Part shown: positions 1 to 8,568 of the stretch, piece after piece
Position numbering within the stretch: the stretch's first letter is position 1
Layout: each line of letters begins with the position of its first letter
Assembly: GCF_002843605.1 (NCBI RefSeq)
Contig: NZ_CP025263.1
Location: 4,059,501 to 4,123,500 of the forward strand
Source of the DNA: Pseudomonas sp. S09G 359
GTDB taxonomy: Bacteria > Pseudomonadota > Gammaproteobacteria > Pseudomonadales > Pseudomonadaceae
Direction: 5' to 3'
Length of the DNA: 64,000 bases
The notes under the pieces: generated by a model
Told to the model about the DNA's origin: nothing
Databases searched by the model: none
What the model saw: the letters and a program-made list of their open reading frames with translations, nothing else
Translations under genes and position numbers: made by a program

Positions 1-1948
1 CGACGTTGATCGTCATCGGTTCACGCTGCTGAATCTTCGACGCGCGGCTGTAGCTGCCGTGGTCGTACTGGCTGTGCAGGCGCGTCTTGGGCTGGTTCGA
101 CAGCAGGTGCAACGGGTAGTCCGGTGCCGCCTTGTTCAGCCACACCGGATGGCCGGGGCAGTCGGCATAACCGAAGCTGGCGATGCGCTCGGAGAAAATC
201 TCGATACGCCCCGATGGCGTCGGCAAGGGATGAGCAACGGGGTCATCGCGAAAGGCCTTGAGCAGCACCGTATCGGTGTCCGGATAGGCCACTTCAAATA
301 CGCCGTCGCGCCAGAAGTTGTCGTAGCCCGGCAGCTCAATGCCGTGCTCCTCGGCGCGCCCGCGCGACTCGTCGTAGATGAAGCGCAGCCAATGCTCGGC
401 ATCGCGACCCTCGGTGAAAGTGTCGGCGAACCCCAGGCGCGCAGCGATATCGGCAAAGATCGAGTAGTCGTCCCGCGCCTGCCCCACCGGCTCGATGGCC
501 TGCTGCATCGCCAGCATGAAACGGTCAGAGGCCGAGCTGCCGATATCGTTGCGTTCCAGGGCTGTAGTGGCCGGCAGCACGATGTCCGAGTACTTGGCCT
601 GGGCGGTCCAGTACTGTTCATGAACGATCAGGCTGCGCGGCTTTTGCCAGGCATCCAGCAGACGATTCAAATCCTGGTGATGATGGAAAATATTGCCACC
701 GGCCCAGTACACCAGCTGGATATCCGGATAGGCCTGACGCTTGCCGTTGTAATCGAACGAAGCGCCAGGGTTAAGCAGCATGTCGGTGATGCGCGCCACC
801 GGGATAAAGTCTTTCACCGGGTTGAGGCCCTGGGAAAAACGCGGCCCGGAAAACCCCTTGCGCCCGCTGCCGGTGTTATTCATGCAGCCGTAGCCCAGGC
901 CAAAACCGCCGCCGGGCAAGCCGATCTGGCCGAGCAGCGCGGCCAGGGTTACGGTCATCCAGAACGGCTGTTCGCCGTGTACCGCGCGCTGCAGGGAATA
1001 GGCGATATTGATCATGGTGCGCTGGCGGCCCATGCGTCGGGCCAACTCGGTGATCTGCTGCGCGGGAATATCGGTCAAGGCTGCGGCCCAGGCCGGGTCT
1101 TTCGGCTGGCCATCGACGGCGCCCAACAGGTACTCGCGAAAGCGTTCAAAGCCCACGGTGTAGCGTTGAATAAAGGTTTCGTTGTGCAGCCCTTCGGTCA
1201 CCAGCACATGGGCCAGCGCCAGCATCAAGGCAGTGTCGCTGCCGGGGCGGATCGGCAGCCATTGGTTAAGCGCCGGGCCGCTGAGGTCGTCGCGCAGCGG
1301 GCTGATATTGACGAACTGCACACCGGCCGCCGACATCGCCGCCAGCGCCTCGCTCAACAGGTGGTCGCTGGCGCCGCCGGGGCTGGTCTGGGCATTTTTC
1401 GCCGGCAGGCCGCCGAAGGCCACAAACAGCTCGCAATGCTCGGCGAGGTTTTTCCACGAGGTGTGCGCCGCCAGCAGCCAATCCATATTGCCGACGATAT
1501 GCGGCATCAACACCCGCCCGGCGCCGAGGCTGTAGCTGTCGGTGCTGGCGACGTAGCCGCCGTAGAGGTTGAGGAACCGGTGCAACTGGCTTTGGGCATG
1601 GTGAAAGCGCCCCGCGCTGCCCCAGCCATAGCTGCCGCCATAAATGGCCTGGTTGCCATGCTCGGCCTTGACGCGCTTGAGTTCGGCGGCCACCAGGTCC
1701 AGCGCGACCTCCCACGACACTTCGACGAACGGCTCCTGGCCACGCAGCTCCGGGTGCGAACCCGGCTCGGCCAGATAGCTGCGGCGTACAGCGGGCCGCA
1801 GGATGCGCGTCGGCGAGGTTATCGCTGCAGGGATCGACGCGCCGATGGGCGACGGGTCTTTATCCCACTCGGCCGGGGCCATCGACACCAGCTTGCCGTC
1901 GACCACCTGCGGGCGGTACGCGCCCCAATGCAATGATGTGAACGTCAT
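1..1948 (-). CDS. Molybdopterin (bis-MGD) S/N-oxide reductase, BisC/TorA type (C-terminus cut by window edge)
   Basis: An open frame of 649 codons runs on the minus strand from the ATG at 1948 to the window edge with no stop; BisC-type enzymes are about 750-780 residues, so the C-terminal MGD-binding part is outside the window. Seen: TDSYSLGAG around residues 136-144, where the serine of the DYS-like motif (about Ser140) should be the molybdenum ligand, then MPHIVG, and later VYWAGGNIFHHHQDLNR and IVLPATTALERNDIG, all typical of the DMSO/TMAO/biotin-sulfoxide reductase subfamily. No Tat signal is visible, which fits the cytoplasmic BisC branch rather than periplasmic TorA. The start lies two bases after the stop of the ABC ATPase gene, so it is the last known gene of that import operon. 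Probable role: reduction of an imported sulfoxide or N-oxide. Substrate is inferred, not seen. Confidence 0.88.
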   Translation of the reverse strand, partial: MTFTSLHWGAYRPQVVDGKLVSMAPAEWDKDPSPIGASIPAAITSPTRILRPAVRRSYLAEPGSHPELRGQEPFVEVSWEVALDLVAAELKRVKAEHGNQAIYGGSYGWGSAGRFHHAQSQLHRFLNLYGGYVASTDSYSLGAGRVLMPHIVGNMDWLLAAHTSWKNLAEHCELFVAFGGLPAKNAQTSPGGASDHLLSEALAAMSAAGVQFVNISPLRDDLSGPALNQWLPIRPGSDTALMLALAHVLVTEGLHNETFIQRYTVGFERFREYLLGAVDGQPKDPAWAAALTDIPAQQITELARRMGRQRTMINIAYSLQRAVHGEQPFWMTVTLAALLGQIGLPGGGFGLGYGCMNNTGSGRKGFSGPRFSQGLNPVKDFIPVARITDMLLNPGASFDYNGKRQAYPDIQLVYWAGGNIFHHHQDLNRLLDAWQKPRSLIVHEQYWTAQAKYSDIVLPATTALERNDIGSSASDRFMLAMQQAIEPVGQARDDYSIFADIAARLGFADTFTEGRDAEHWLRFIYDESRGRAEEHGIELPGYDNFWRDGVFEVAYPDTDTVLLKAFRDDPVAHPLPTPSGRIEIFSERIASFGYADCPGHPVWLNKAAPDYPLHLLSNQPKTRLHSQYDHGSYSRASKIQQREPMTINV

Positions 1949-1950
1949 GG

Positions 1951-2739
1951 CTACCAGCTTTCTCCCAGCCCGAGCAGCCCGAGTATCTGCCGCCGCAGGT
2001 CCACCAAGTAAGGATCATCCCGGTGCCGAGGATAAGGCCGATCGATGCTCAATTGCGCCTGTATTTTTGCCGGGCGGTCGCTGAACACAATCACGCGGTT
2101 GGCCAGCAACAAGGCTTCCTCCACATCGTGGGTCACCAGCAGGGCCGTATAGCCCTGGCGCTGCCACAAATCGATCAGCTCTTTTTGCATGGTGATGCGC
2201 GTCAGCGAATCGAGTTTGCCCAACGGCTCATCGAGGATCAGCAGGCGTGGCTGGTTGACCAGCGCCCGGGCCAACGCCACCCGCTGCGCCATACCGCCGG
2301 AGAGTTGTCGCGGATACGCGCGGGCAAAGTGGCTGAGGCCGACTTTTGCCAAGGCTTCATCCACCTTGTGCGAGTGGGTCTTGAGCAGGCCCTGGGCTTC
2401 CAGGCCGATGGCGACGTTGTCCCACACCCGCCGCCAGGGGTATAGCGTCGGGTCCTGGAACACCACCACGCGGCTCGGGTCCGGGCCAAGGATGGCGTCA
2501 CCGTCGGCCAGCAACTTGCCTGAATCGGCTGGCTCCAGGCCGGCCACCAACCGCAGCAAGGTGGATTTGCCACAGCCCGACGGGCCGAGCAGCGCCACGA
2601 ACTCGCCTGGCGCCACGTCCAGCGATACCTGTTCCAGCACCGGCAAATGCTGGCCGTCCAGGGCAAAGCCATGGCTCAAGTTTTCAATACGTAGCGCCAA
2701 TCCCGCGCTCGCCTCTACCGCGTGTGCCAGGGCTACCAT
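1951..2739 (-). CDS. ABC transporter ATPase, nitrate/sulfonate/taurine (SsuB/TauB) type
   Basis: 262 residues. Walker A GPSGCGKST, signature LSGGMAQRVALARAL, Walker B LLILDEPLGKLD and the switch histidine in LLVTHDVEEAL are intact, as in SsuB/TauB. A longer in-frame start exists upstream but the ATG at 2739 is preferred because it overlaps the end of the permease gene by only seven bases (ATG inside the permease terminal codons), a coupling arrangement, and the protein then begins just before the ATPase fold. The next gene (S/N-oxide reductase) starts two bases after this stop. It should energise uptake of the ligand of the binding protein at 3709-4767. Confidence 0.93.
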   Translation of the reverse strand: MVALAHAVEASAGLALRIENLSHGFALDGQHLPVLEQVSLDVAPGEFVALLGPSGCGKSTLLRLVAGLEPADSGKLLADGDAILGPDPSRVVVFQDPTLYPWRRVWDNVAIGLEAQGLLKTHSHKVDEALAKVGLSHFARAYPRQLSGGMAQRVALARALVNQPRLLILDEPLGKLDSLTRITMQKELIDLWQRQGYTALLVTHDVEEALLLANRVIVFSDRPAKIQAQLSIDRPYPRHRDDPYLVDLRRQILGLLGLGESW

Positions 2740-3722
2740 TTCATCGTTCCTTTCTGCCAAGCCAGCAAGCGGTCGCGCACCAGGAACAACCCGGTGATCA
2801 ACCCCGAACAGGCCAATGCCATGATCAACAACGCCGCGTACATATTGGCGTAGGCGGCCCAACCCTGGGCCCATTGCAGGTACCAGCCGATGCCGGATTT
2901 CACCCCCATCATTTCCGCCACCACCAGGGTCGAGAACGACGCGCCCAAGCCCATGAACAGGCCGACAAACACGTGGGGCAACGCGGCCGGAATCGCCACT
3001 TTAAAAATCAGGAAGCCCTGCTTGGCGCCCAGGGTGCGCGCCACGTCGTAATAGGCTTTGTCGACACTGGCCACGCCCGACCAGGTCAGCACCGTGACCG
3101 GAAACCAGGTGGCCAGGGCGATCAGGAAAACACTCGCGCTCCAGCTGCTGGGAAACAGGAAAAAACACAGTGGCAACAACGCCGTGGACGGCACCGGCCC
3201 GAGAATCCTCAGCACTGGGTGCAGCCAGTAGCCGATGCGGGTCGACCAGCCGATGGCCACGCCCGCAACAAAACCGGTGGCCGCGCCCAAGGCCACGCCC
3301 GAGCCCAGCAGCAACGCCGAATGCAACAGGCTGTCGGCCAGCCGCGCATAGTCTTCGATATACACCGCGAGCAGCGCCTGCGGCGGCGCGAAAAACGGCA
3401 CCGGCAACAACGCCAGTTTGGCGGTGAGCAGTTCCCACACCCCCAGCAACAGCGGCAACGCAATCAACCAGGGCGCGGCCGTGCGCAGGCGCTGGCCAAG
3501 CGTCGACACCTTACGACCGACCAGGCTCAGCACGATGAACAACGCCGCCACCGCCACGCAGAGGTTGGCCAGGCCTTGGGTCATCGGCCAATTTCGCACT
3601 GCGTTGGGCCAGTAGCTGATCAACAGCGCGACAGCCACCCAGGCCGCCACCACCGCTGCGCCCTGCCAGCCAACCTTGAGGGCCACGGGTGGGTTGAGGG
3701 TTGTCGCGTCAGCTGAAGACAT
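2733..3722 (-). CDS. ABC transporter permease, SsuC/TauC type
   Basis: 329 residues with multiple hydrophobic segments and a C-terminal half carrying the inner-membrane component signature (VARTLGAKQGFLIFKVAIPAA region, EAA loop) of nitrate/taurine/sulfonate permeases. The N-terminal part holds extra membrane segments (WQGAAVVAAWVAVALLISYW and following), so it is longer than classical SsuC (about 260). Start chosen at the ATG at 3722 because an AAGGAG lies about ten bases upstream; an in-frame ATG at 3743 would add seven residues. It overlaps the binding-protein gene by 14 bases and the ATPase gene by seven. Confidence 0.88.
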   Translation of the reverse strand: MSSADATTLNPPVALKVGWQGAAVVAAWVAVALLISYWPNAVRNWPMTQGLANLCVAVAALFIVLSLVGRKVSTLGQRLRTAAPWLIALPLLLGVWELLTAKLALLPVPFFAPPQALLAVYIEDYARLADSLLHSALLLGSGVALGAATGFVAGVAIGWSTRIGYWLHPVLRILGPVPSTALLPLCFFLFPSSWSASVFLIALATWFPVTVLTWSGVASVDKAYYDVARTLGAKQGFLIFKVAIPAALPHVFVGLFMGLGASFSTLVVAEMMGVKSGIGWYLQWAQGWAAYANMYAALLIMALACSGLITGLFLVRDRLLAWQKGTMKW

Positions 3723-4767
3723 CGGCGGTGATCTCCTTGGCAAATTCCACCGGGTCAGTGCCTTTGCTGATCACTTCCACGGTTTTCAGGTCGGTGACGT
3801 AGGTGGTGATCTCCTGAGTCAGCGCCGCACCCACCGCGTGGTGGCCGTGGGTGTGGTCGTGGAGGATCGCCTGCACTTCTTCGGTTGAGGTGTTCAGCGC
3901 ATAGGCCTGGAAGCCTTTGGCTACGGCTTCGGGGTGCTGCACGGAGTAATCGTGGGCCTCCAGGATCGCCTGGGTCAGCGCGGCGACCACGCGTTTGTCC
4001 TCGCGCACCAATTTGCCGGTGACACCGACCACGCAGCAGCTGAGGTTGGCGTATTCCTCCACCAGGTTGGTGGACAGCTCGCGCGCCACGCCGGACTTGA
4101 TCAGGCGGTACATAAACGGGTCGCTGCCGCTCACCGCCTGCACTTCGCCACGCTCCAGCGCGGTGCCGAGCAGGTCGGCCGGGTACAGGCGCCATTCCAC
4201 ATCGCGCACCGGGTCGACGCCGTGCTTTTTCAGCAGGATCGAGAAGAAATTGCGGTCCGGGCTGGCCATGTCGGTCACGCCGATGGCCTTGCCCTTGAGG
4301 TCTTCGAGCTTGCTCACGCCGCCATTCACTGCACTGAGCAAACGCAGGCAGCCGCCATGGGTGCCGGCGGTGAGCTTCACATCAAAGCCTTGCTCCAGCG
4401 CCTTGAGCCAGCGCAGCGCCATGCCCACGCCGGCATCGGCCTTACCGGTGGCGATAGCTTCCAGCAGCACCTCGGTGGAATTGCCGAAGTTGACCAGTTC
4501 CACGTCCAGGTTGTGCTGGGTGAAAAAGCCCTGACCGTGGGCGATCACCACCGGGGCCAGGCACACCGCATTGAGGTTGACCGCCAGCTTCAGCTTGCGC
4601 GGCGCGTCGAGGCGGATGAATTCACCGGTGCCCGCGGGCTCCTGGGGCGTGTTGTGGCCGGCGTGCGCGTCGGCAGCAAACCCCAGGCGCGGCAGCGACA
4701 GGCTGGCCAGGGTGACCCCGGCCAGGCCGAGCAGGCGGCGGCGGGTTAGGTGATCAAATGTGGCCAT
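3709..4767 (-). CDS. ABC transporter substrate-binding protein, NitT/TauT (NMT1/THI5-like) type, Tat-like signal
   Basis: 352 residues from the ATG at 4767, which follows AAAGGG. The N-terminus TRRRLLGLAGVTLASLSLP has the twin-arginine pattern and ends near AADAHAG, so export of the folded protein by Tat is likely. The mature part matches periplasmic NMT1/THI5-like binding proteins (APVVIAHGQGFFTQHNLDVELV; DLKGKAIGVTDM). The reading frame stays open upstream through the intergenic inverted repeat, but that part (rich in RAGLPALG-like repeat translation) is not coding. First gene of the importer/reductase operon. Ligand unknown; linkage to an S/N-oxide reductase suggests a sulfoxide, sulfone or N-oxide. 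Confidence 0.87.
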   Translation of the reverse strand: MATFDHLTRRRLLGLAGVTLASLSLPRLGFAADAHAGHNTPQEPAGTGEFIRLDAPRKLKLAVNLNAVCLAPVVIAHGQGFFTQHNLDVELVNFGNSTEVLLEAIATGKADAGVGMALRWLKALEQGFDVKLTAGTHGGCLRLLSAVNGGVSKLEDLKGKAIGVTDMASPDRNFFSILLKKHGVDPVRDVEWRLYPADLLGTALERGEVQAVSGSDPFMYRLIKSGVARELSTNLVEEYANLSCCVVGVTGKLVREDKRVVAALTQAILEAHDYSVQHPEAVAKGFQAYALNTSTEEVQAILHDHTHGHHAVGAALTQEITTYVTDLKTVEVISKGTDPVEFAKEITADVFS

Positions 4768-4818
4768 GCAAAATATCCCTTTAAAATTGAAGTATTGGGT
4801 CGTGCGTCGAGCCCGTCT

Positions 4819-4956
4819 TTTGTGGCGAGCGGGCTTGCCCGCGTTGGGCTGCGAAGCGGCCCCAATAAAACCGCCGCGTTCTGTCAGGTAAACCGTGGTG
4901 TCTGGTTTTTGGGCCGCTTCGCGCCCCAACGCGGGCAAGCCCGCTCGCCACAAAAA
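4819..4956. repeat. Long intergenic inverted repeat, copy 1
   Basis: Two arms, each about 44 bases (core GCGAGCGGGCTTGCCCGCG followed by TTGGGCTGCGAAGCGGCCCC), face each other around a ~45-base centre. The same element recurs at 41931-42062, 49718-49851 and 59773-59906, always between genes. It fills most of the gap between the binding-protein gene and the monooxygenase gene. Just outside the right arm a short A-rich tail (CCACAAAAAAGCCGTTTGCC) repeats the end of the arm imperfectly. It belongs to the palindromic repeats common in P. fluorescens-group genomes and may act as a transcript-end structure. Confidence 0.85.
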
Positions 4957-4987
4957 AGCCGTTTGCCAGAAAAAAACTGAGGTGGTT

Positions 4988-6313
4988 TCAAGCGTCCAGA
5001 TCAGCCAGCCCTAAATGCTCGCGTAGCGTCGAGCCTTGATACGCCGTGCGGAACAAGCCCTTGCGCTGCAGATGCGGAATCACGCTTTCGACAAACTCCG
5101 TGAACGAACCCGGCAGGTAGCCCGGGGAAATCACAAACCCGTCGCACCCGCCCTGCTCGAACAGTTCGGCCAATTGGTCGGCGATCTGCGCCCCGGTACC
5201 CACCAGTTGCGGCACACGCACGCTGCTGGCGAAGATGCGCCCAAGTTGTTCCAGGGTGGTTTCCGGGCCTTGCATCAGCAGCTTTTCAGCGGCCGCCGGG
5301 TGAATCAGCGGCGACTGCGCGATCTCGGCCAGGGTGGCGCTCAGCGGGAATGGCGACAGGTCCACGTTCAGCTGTGAGGCCAGCGTTACCAGGCCCAATT
5401 CGGGGCGCGCCAGGGCATTGTGTTTATCGCGTTTGGCGCGAGCCTCGGCTTCGCTGCCGCCAATAAACGGCATCACCGCCGTGAGCACTTTGCAGCTGTC
5501 GGCCTCGCGACCTTGCTGCACCACCTGGGCGCGCACGTCGTCACGAAACGCGCGCATGGCCGCCAAATGCGGGTGGATGGTAAAAATCGCCTCGGCCCAA
5601 CGCGCGCCAAAACGCCGACCGCGCCCGGACGAACCAGCCTGGATCAGTACCGGGCGGCCCTGTGGCGTACGCGGGATATTCAGCGGGCCTTCGACCTTGA
5701 ACCACTCGCCCTGGTGTTGCACCGAGTGGATCAACGCCGGGTCGGCCAGCACGCCGCTGTCGCGATCCAGCTTGAGCGCGCCCTTGCCCCAGCTGTTCCA
5801 GAGTTTCAGCGCGACCTCTACAAACTCATCGGCGCGGTCATAGCGCAGGTCATGTTCCAGGTGCTTGTCCTTGCCGAACAGGCGCCCTTCGCTGTCGTTC
5901 ATCGAGGTGACGATATTCCACGCCGCACGGCCCTTGGACAGGTGGTCGAGGGTGGCGAATTCACGGGCAATATGCGCCGGTTCGTAATAGGTGGTGGAAC
6001 GCGTCGCGCCCAGGCCCAACTTGCGGGTCTGGCCGACCAGGTAGGAGAGGATCGGCAAGGGGTCGAGGCGCGTGGCGTCCTGGGCGCCGTAGCGCAGGGC
6101 AAACTCGCGGGAGCCGCCCATCTGGTCGCCGACGGCCAGGCGGTCGGCGAAGAACAGGAAGTCGAACAACCCCTCTTCCACCACCTTGGCAATGCGTGAG
6201 TAGTACTCGGGGTCAAGGTAATTGCCGACGGTTTCCGGGTGACGCCACACCGCGTGGCTGTGCACCACCGGGCCGCTGAGCAAAAACGCAGAGAGATGGA
6301 TTTGACGGCTCAT
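4988..6313 (-). CDS. LLM-class flavin-dependent monooxygenase, NtaA/SnaA/DszA family
   Basis: 441 residues, the usual length of the family. Family sequence includes FADRLAVGDQMGGS, the LEPLPILSYLVGQT-like block, TYYEPAHIAREFATLDHLS and GRAAWNIVTSMNDSEG, which form the FMN-binding TIM barrel, and a C-terminal GFVISPGYLPGS. Such enzymes use reduced flavin from a partner reductase to cleave C-S, C-N or related bonds; no flavin reductase lies nearby. The start at 6313 is chosen because ATGA overlaps the stop of the upstream binding-protein gene by four bases, coupling the two. With SsuA-like proteins on both sides, desulfurisation of an organosulfur compound is the best inference. Confidence 0.9.
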   Translation of the reverse strand: MSRQIHLSAFLLSGPVVHSHAVWRHPETVGNYLDPEYYSRIAKVVEEGLFDFLFFADRLAVGDQMGGSREFALRYGAQDATRLDPLPILSYLVGQTRKLGLGATRSTTYYEPAHIAREFATLDHLSKGRAAWNIVTSMNDSEGRLFGKDKHLEHDLRYDRADEFVEVALKLWNSWGKGALKLDRDSGVLADPALIHSVQHQGEWFKVEGPLNIPRTPQGRPVLIQAGSSGRGRRFGARWAEAIFTIHPHLAAMRAFRDDVRAQVVQQGREADSCKVLTAVMPFIGGSEAEARAKRDKHNALARPELGLVTLASQLNVDLSPFPLSATLAEIAQSPLIHPAAAEKLLMQGPETTLEQLGRIFASSVRVPQLVGTGAQIADQLAELFEQGGCDGFVISPGYLPGSFTEFVESVIPHLQRKGLFRTAYQGSTLREHLGLADLDA

Positions 6314-7248
6314 GACTTGGGCGTCCACACAGTGATGTTACTGACCTTCAGCGGCTTGGGGATCAGCTTGGCGGCGTAGTAGGTGTCGGCGATGCGTTGC
6401 TGTTCGGCGAGGTTGTCCAGCTTGACCGGAATGATGTCGTAGCTGCGTCGGCTGTTGGCACGCTCCACCGTGGCCGGGGCGATGTTGCCCCACAACGGGC
6501 CAAGGATTTCAGCCGCCTCCTTGGGGTGGGCTTTGACCCACTGGCCGGTCTCGCGCAGGGTGTCGAAGGTGACCTGCAGCACGTCCGGGTGGGCATTGGC
6601 GAATTTAGTCGTGGCCAGGTAGAAACGGTTGTAGTTGGCCAGGCCGTCGCTGCCGTCGGCGATCACCCGCACATAGTGGTCGAGTTGCTGGGTGGCGAGG
6701 AACGGGTCCCAGATCACCCACGCGTCCACGCTGCCATTGGCGAACGCCGCGCCGCCGTCCGGTGCTTCGAGGTAGCGCGGGGTGATATCGGCCAGGCTCA
6801 GCCCGGCTTTTTTCAGTGCGGAAATCAGCAGGAAATTGCTGCCCGAGCCCTTCGATACGGCGACGGTCTTGCCCTTGAGGTCGGCGATGCTGTGGATCGG
6901 CGACTGGTCCTGCACGATGATCGCCTGGGCGCCCGGTGATGAGTTTTCCTGGGCGTAGTAGGTCAGCGGCGCGTCGGCAGCCTGGGTGAACAGCGCAAAG
7001 GCGTCAGCCACATCGGCGTGCAAGTCGACGCTGCCGGCGTTGAGCGAACTGAGCAGGCCGGTGCTGAATTCATGCCAATTGACCGTGAACCCCAGCGGCT
7101 TGAGGCGCTGTTCCAACTGGCCATTTTGCTTGAGCAGAATCCATAGGGTGGATGAGCGCTGGTAGCTGATATCCAGGGTCTGCTCGGCATGGGCCGCCGC
7201 TGCGGCAAACAGCAGGCTGGCAGCGACGATGAGTTTTTTGAGCGTCAT
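6310..7248 (-). CDS. Aliphatic sulfonate-type (SsuA-like) periplasmic binding protein
   Basis: 312 residues. Signal peptide MTLKKLIVAASLLFAAAAAHA followed by a mature SsuA-like fold: ISYQRSSTLWILLKQNG, HEFSTGLLSSLNAGSVD, the DLKGKTVAVSKGSG loop and VDAWVIWDPF. Start at 7248 has an AAGG seven bases upstream; the in-frame extension to 7305 would place residues before the signal peptide. Coupled by ATGA to the monooxygenase gene. No permease or ATPase gene is adjacent, so it probably feeds a transporter encoded elsewhere, or the importer at 1951-4767. It is a clear paralogue of the divergent protein at 7484-8428. Confidence 0.9.
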   Translation of the reverse strand: MTLKKLIVAASLLFAAAAAHAEQTLDISYQRSSTLWILLKQNGQLEQRLKPLGFTVNWHEFSTGLLSSLNAGSVDLHADVADAFALFTQAADAPLTYYAQENSSPGAQAIIVQDQSPIHSIADLKGKTVAVSKGSGSNFLLISALKKAGLSLADITPRYLEAPDGGAAFANGSVDAWVIWDPFLATQQLDHYVRVIADGSDGLANYNRFYLATTKFANAHPDVLQVTFDTLRETGQWVKAHPKEAAEILGPLWGNIAPATVERANSRRSYDIIPVKLDNLAEQQRIADTYYAAKLIPKPLKVSNITVWTPKS

Positions 7249-7483
7249 GAAGGGCCTTGGCGTCGGAGGTGAAAGAAACACGAGCAAGGCATAAGCGCCT
7301 GGCATAAATGCGCTTTTGATTATATTAATGAAGACTGATTATGAAAGGACCTTATGATTCTATGGTTATGCCCGATTCGTCGGAACACGCCAAAAGCATC
7401 CTAAGCTCAGATCGAAAAAGTATTTATCGAATGGTTTTTAGAACTTTATGCTCAGCGCTATTTCGTTGAAGATCGAGCGTGCC
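7249..7483. promoter_or_regulatory. Divergent promoter region between two sulfonate-type binding-protein genes
   Basis: 235 non-coding bases separate the two oppositely transcribed SsuA-like genes. The middle (about 7310-7370) is markedly AT-richer than the surroundings (TTTTGATTATATTAATG and TATGATTCTATGG), as expected for promoters. No precise operator could be assigned; CysB-type control would be expected for sulfur-starvation genes but this is inference. Confidence 0.5.
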
Positions 7484-8428
7484 ATGTCCATACGTCGTCC
7501 CCTCGCCGCTGTACTCGGGTTGCTGGCCTTTTCTGTCGCCGTGAGCGCGGACGCCCAGGAAACCGTACGTATCGGCTACCAGAAATCCTCGACCCTGATC
7601 ACCCTGCTGAAAACCCAGGGCACCCTCGAAAAAGCCCTCAAGGCCGACAACATCGACGTGTCCTGGCACGAGTTCCCCAGCGGCCTGCCGCTGCTGGAAG
7701 CACTGAACGTGGGCAACGTGGACATCAGCGCCGACGTCGCCGACACCGTGCCGATCTTCGCCCAGGCGGCCCAGGCCAAACTCACCTACTTCGCCCAGGA
7801 AGCGCCCTCGCCTTCGGCCCAGGCCATCGTGGTGCGCAAGGACTCGCCGATCCAGCAACTGGCGGATTTGAAGGGCAAGAAAATCGCGGTGACCAAGGCC
7901 GCCGGCACCCACTATTTGCTGATCGCCGCGCTGGCCAAGGCTGGCCTGGCCTTCTCGGATATCGAGCCGGCGTATCTGTCGCCGGCGGATGGTCGCGCGG
8001 CGTTCGAGAACAATAAAGTCGATGCCTGGGTTACCTGGGAACCCTTCCTCACCAGCGTGCAGCGCCAACTGCCGACGCGCACCCTGGCCGATGGCGCCGG
8101 GCTGGCCAGTTACAAGCGTTATTACCTGACCGGCACGCCGTACGCCAAGGCCCATCCGGAGGCGTTGAAAGTGGTGTATGCGCAGCTGGAAAAAGCCGGG
8201 CACTGGGTGAAAACCAACCCGCAGGACGCGGCTAAAGTGCTGGGCCCGCTGTGGGGTAATTTGGATGTGGCCACGGTGGAAGCGGCGAATGCGCACCGCA
8301 GCTATCAGGTGCAGCCGGTAAGCATTGACCAGTTGGGGGAGCAGCAGAAGATCGCGGATGCGTTCTTTAAGGCGGGGTTGTTGCCCAAGGCGGTGGATGC
8401 GAAGGATGTGCAGACCTGGAAGCCTTGA
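7484..8428 (+). CDS. Aliphatic sulfonate-type (SsuA-like) periplasmic binding protein, paralogue
   Basis: 314 residues from the ATG at 7484. The signal peptide is MSIRRPLAAVLGLLAFSVAV, ending near SADAQE. An upstream in-frame ATG at 7448 would put twelve residues before a typical signal peptide and has no ribosome-binding site. Mature sequence matches SsuA: IGYQKSSTLITLLKTQGTL, WHEFPSGLPLLEALNVG, DLKGKKIAVTKAAG and VDAWVTWEPF. It aligns along its length with the minus-strand neighbour 6310-7248. No transporter partner is adjacent. Followed by a REPIN-like repeat that probably ends the transcript. Confidence 0.9.
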   Translation: MSIRRPLAAVLGLLAFSVAVSADAQETVRIGYQKSSTLITLLKTQGTLEKALKADNIDVSWHEFPSGLPLLEALNVGNVDISADVADTVPIFAQAAQAKLTYFAQEAPSPSAQAIVVRKDSPIQQLADLKGKKIAVTKAAGTHYLLIAALAKAGLAFSDIEPAYLSPADGRAAFENNKVDAWVTWEPFLTSVQRQLPTRTLADGAGLASYKRYYLTGTPYAKAHPEALKVVYAQLEKAGHWVKTNPQDAAKVLGPLWGNLDVATVEAANAHRSYQVQPVSIDQLGEQQKIADAFFKAGLLPKAVDAKDVQTWKP

Positions 8429-8443
8429 GATCTGGTGAGGTTT

Positions 8444-8553
8444 AAATGTGGGAGGGGCGGTGCGACGATTCGACTTGCCCCCGATTGCAGTGGGTCAGTC
8501 AATACATGTATGACTGATACACCGCTATCGGGGGCAAGCCCCCTCCCACATTT
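8444..8553. repeat. REPIN-like inverted pair of REP sequences (variant left arm)
   Basis: Two REP arms face each other: the right arm is canonical (ATCGGGGGCAAGCCCCCTCC, CACATTT) while the left arm reads GTGGGAGGGGCGG, then an extra segment TGCGACGATTCGA, then CTTGCCCCCGAT. The copy at 39915-40023 has the same kind of insertion, whereas 15705-15799 and 47941-48034 are canonical. It sits between convergent genes. Confidence 0.88.
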
Positions 8554-8568
8554 GATCTCCACATGCTG

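Noticed and set aside
59..1936. 625-codon plus-strand frame across the left end
   Set aside because: It lies antisense to the S/N-oxide reductase, whose minus-strand frame is open to the window edge with clear family motifs; the plus frame has no recognisable domains.
4768..4953. N-terminal extension of the binding-protein frame upstream of 4767
   Set aside because: The extension translates the intergenic inverted repeat and would precede a Tat signal peptide.
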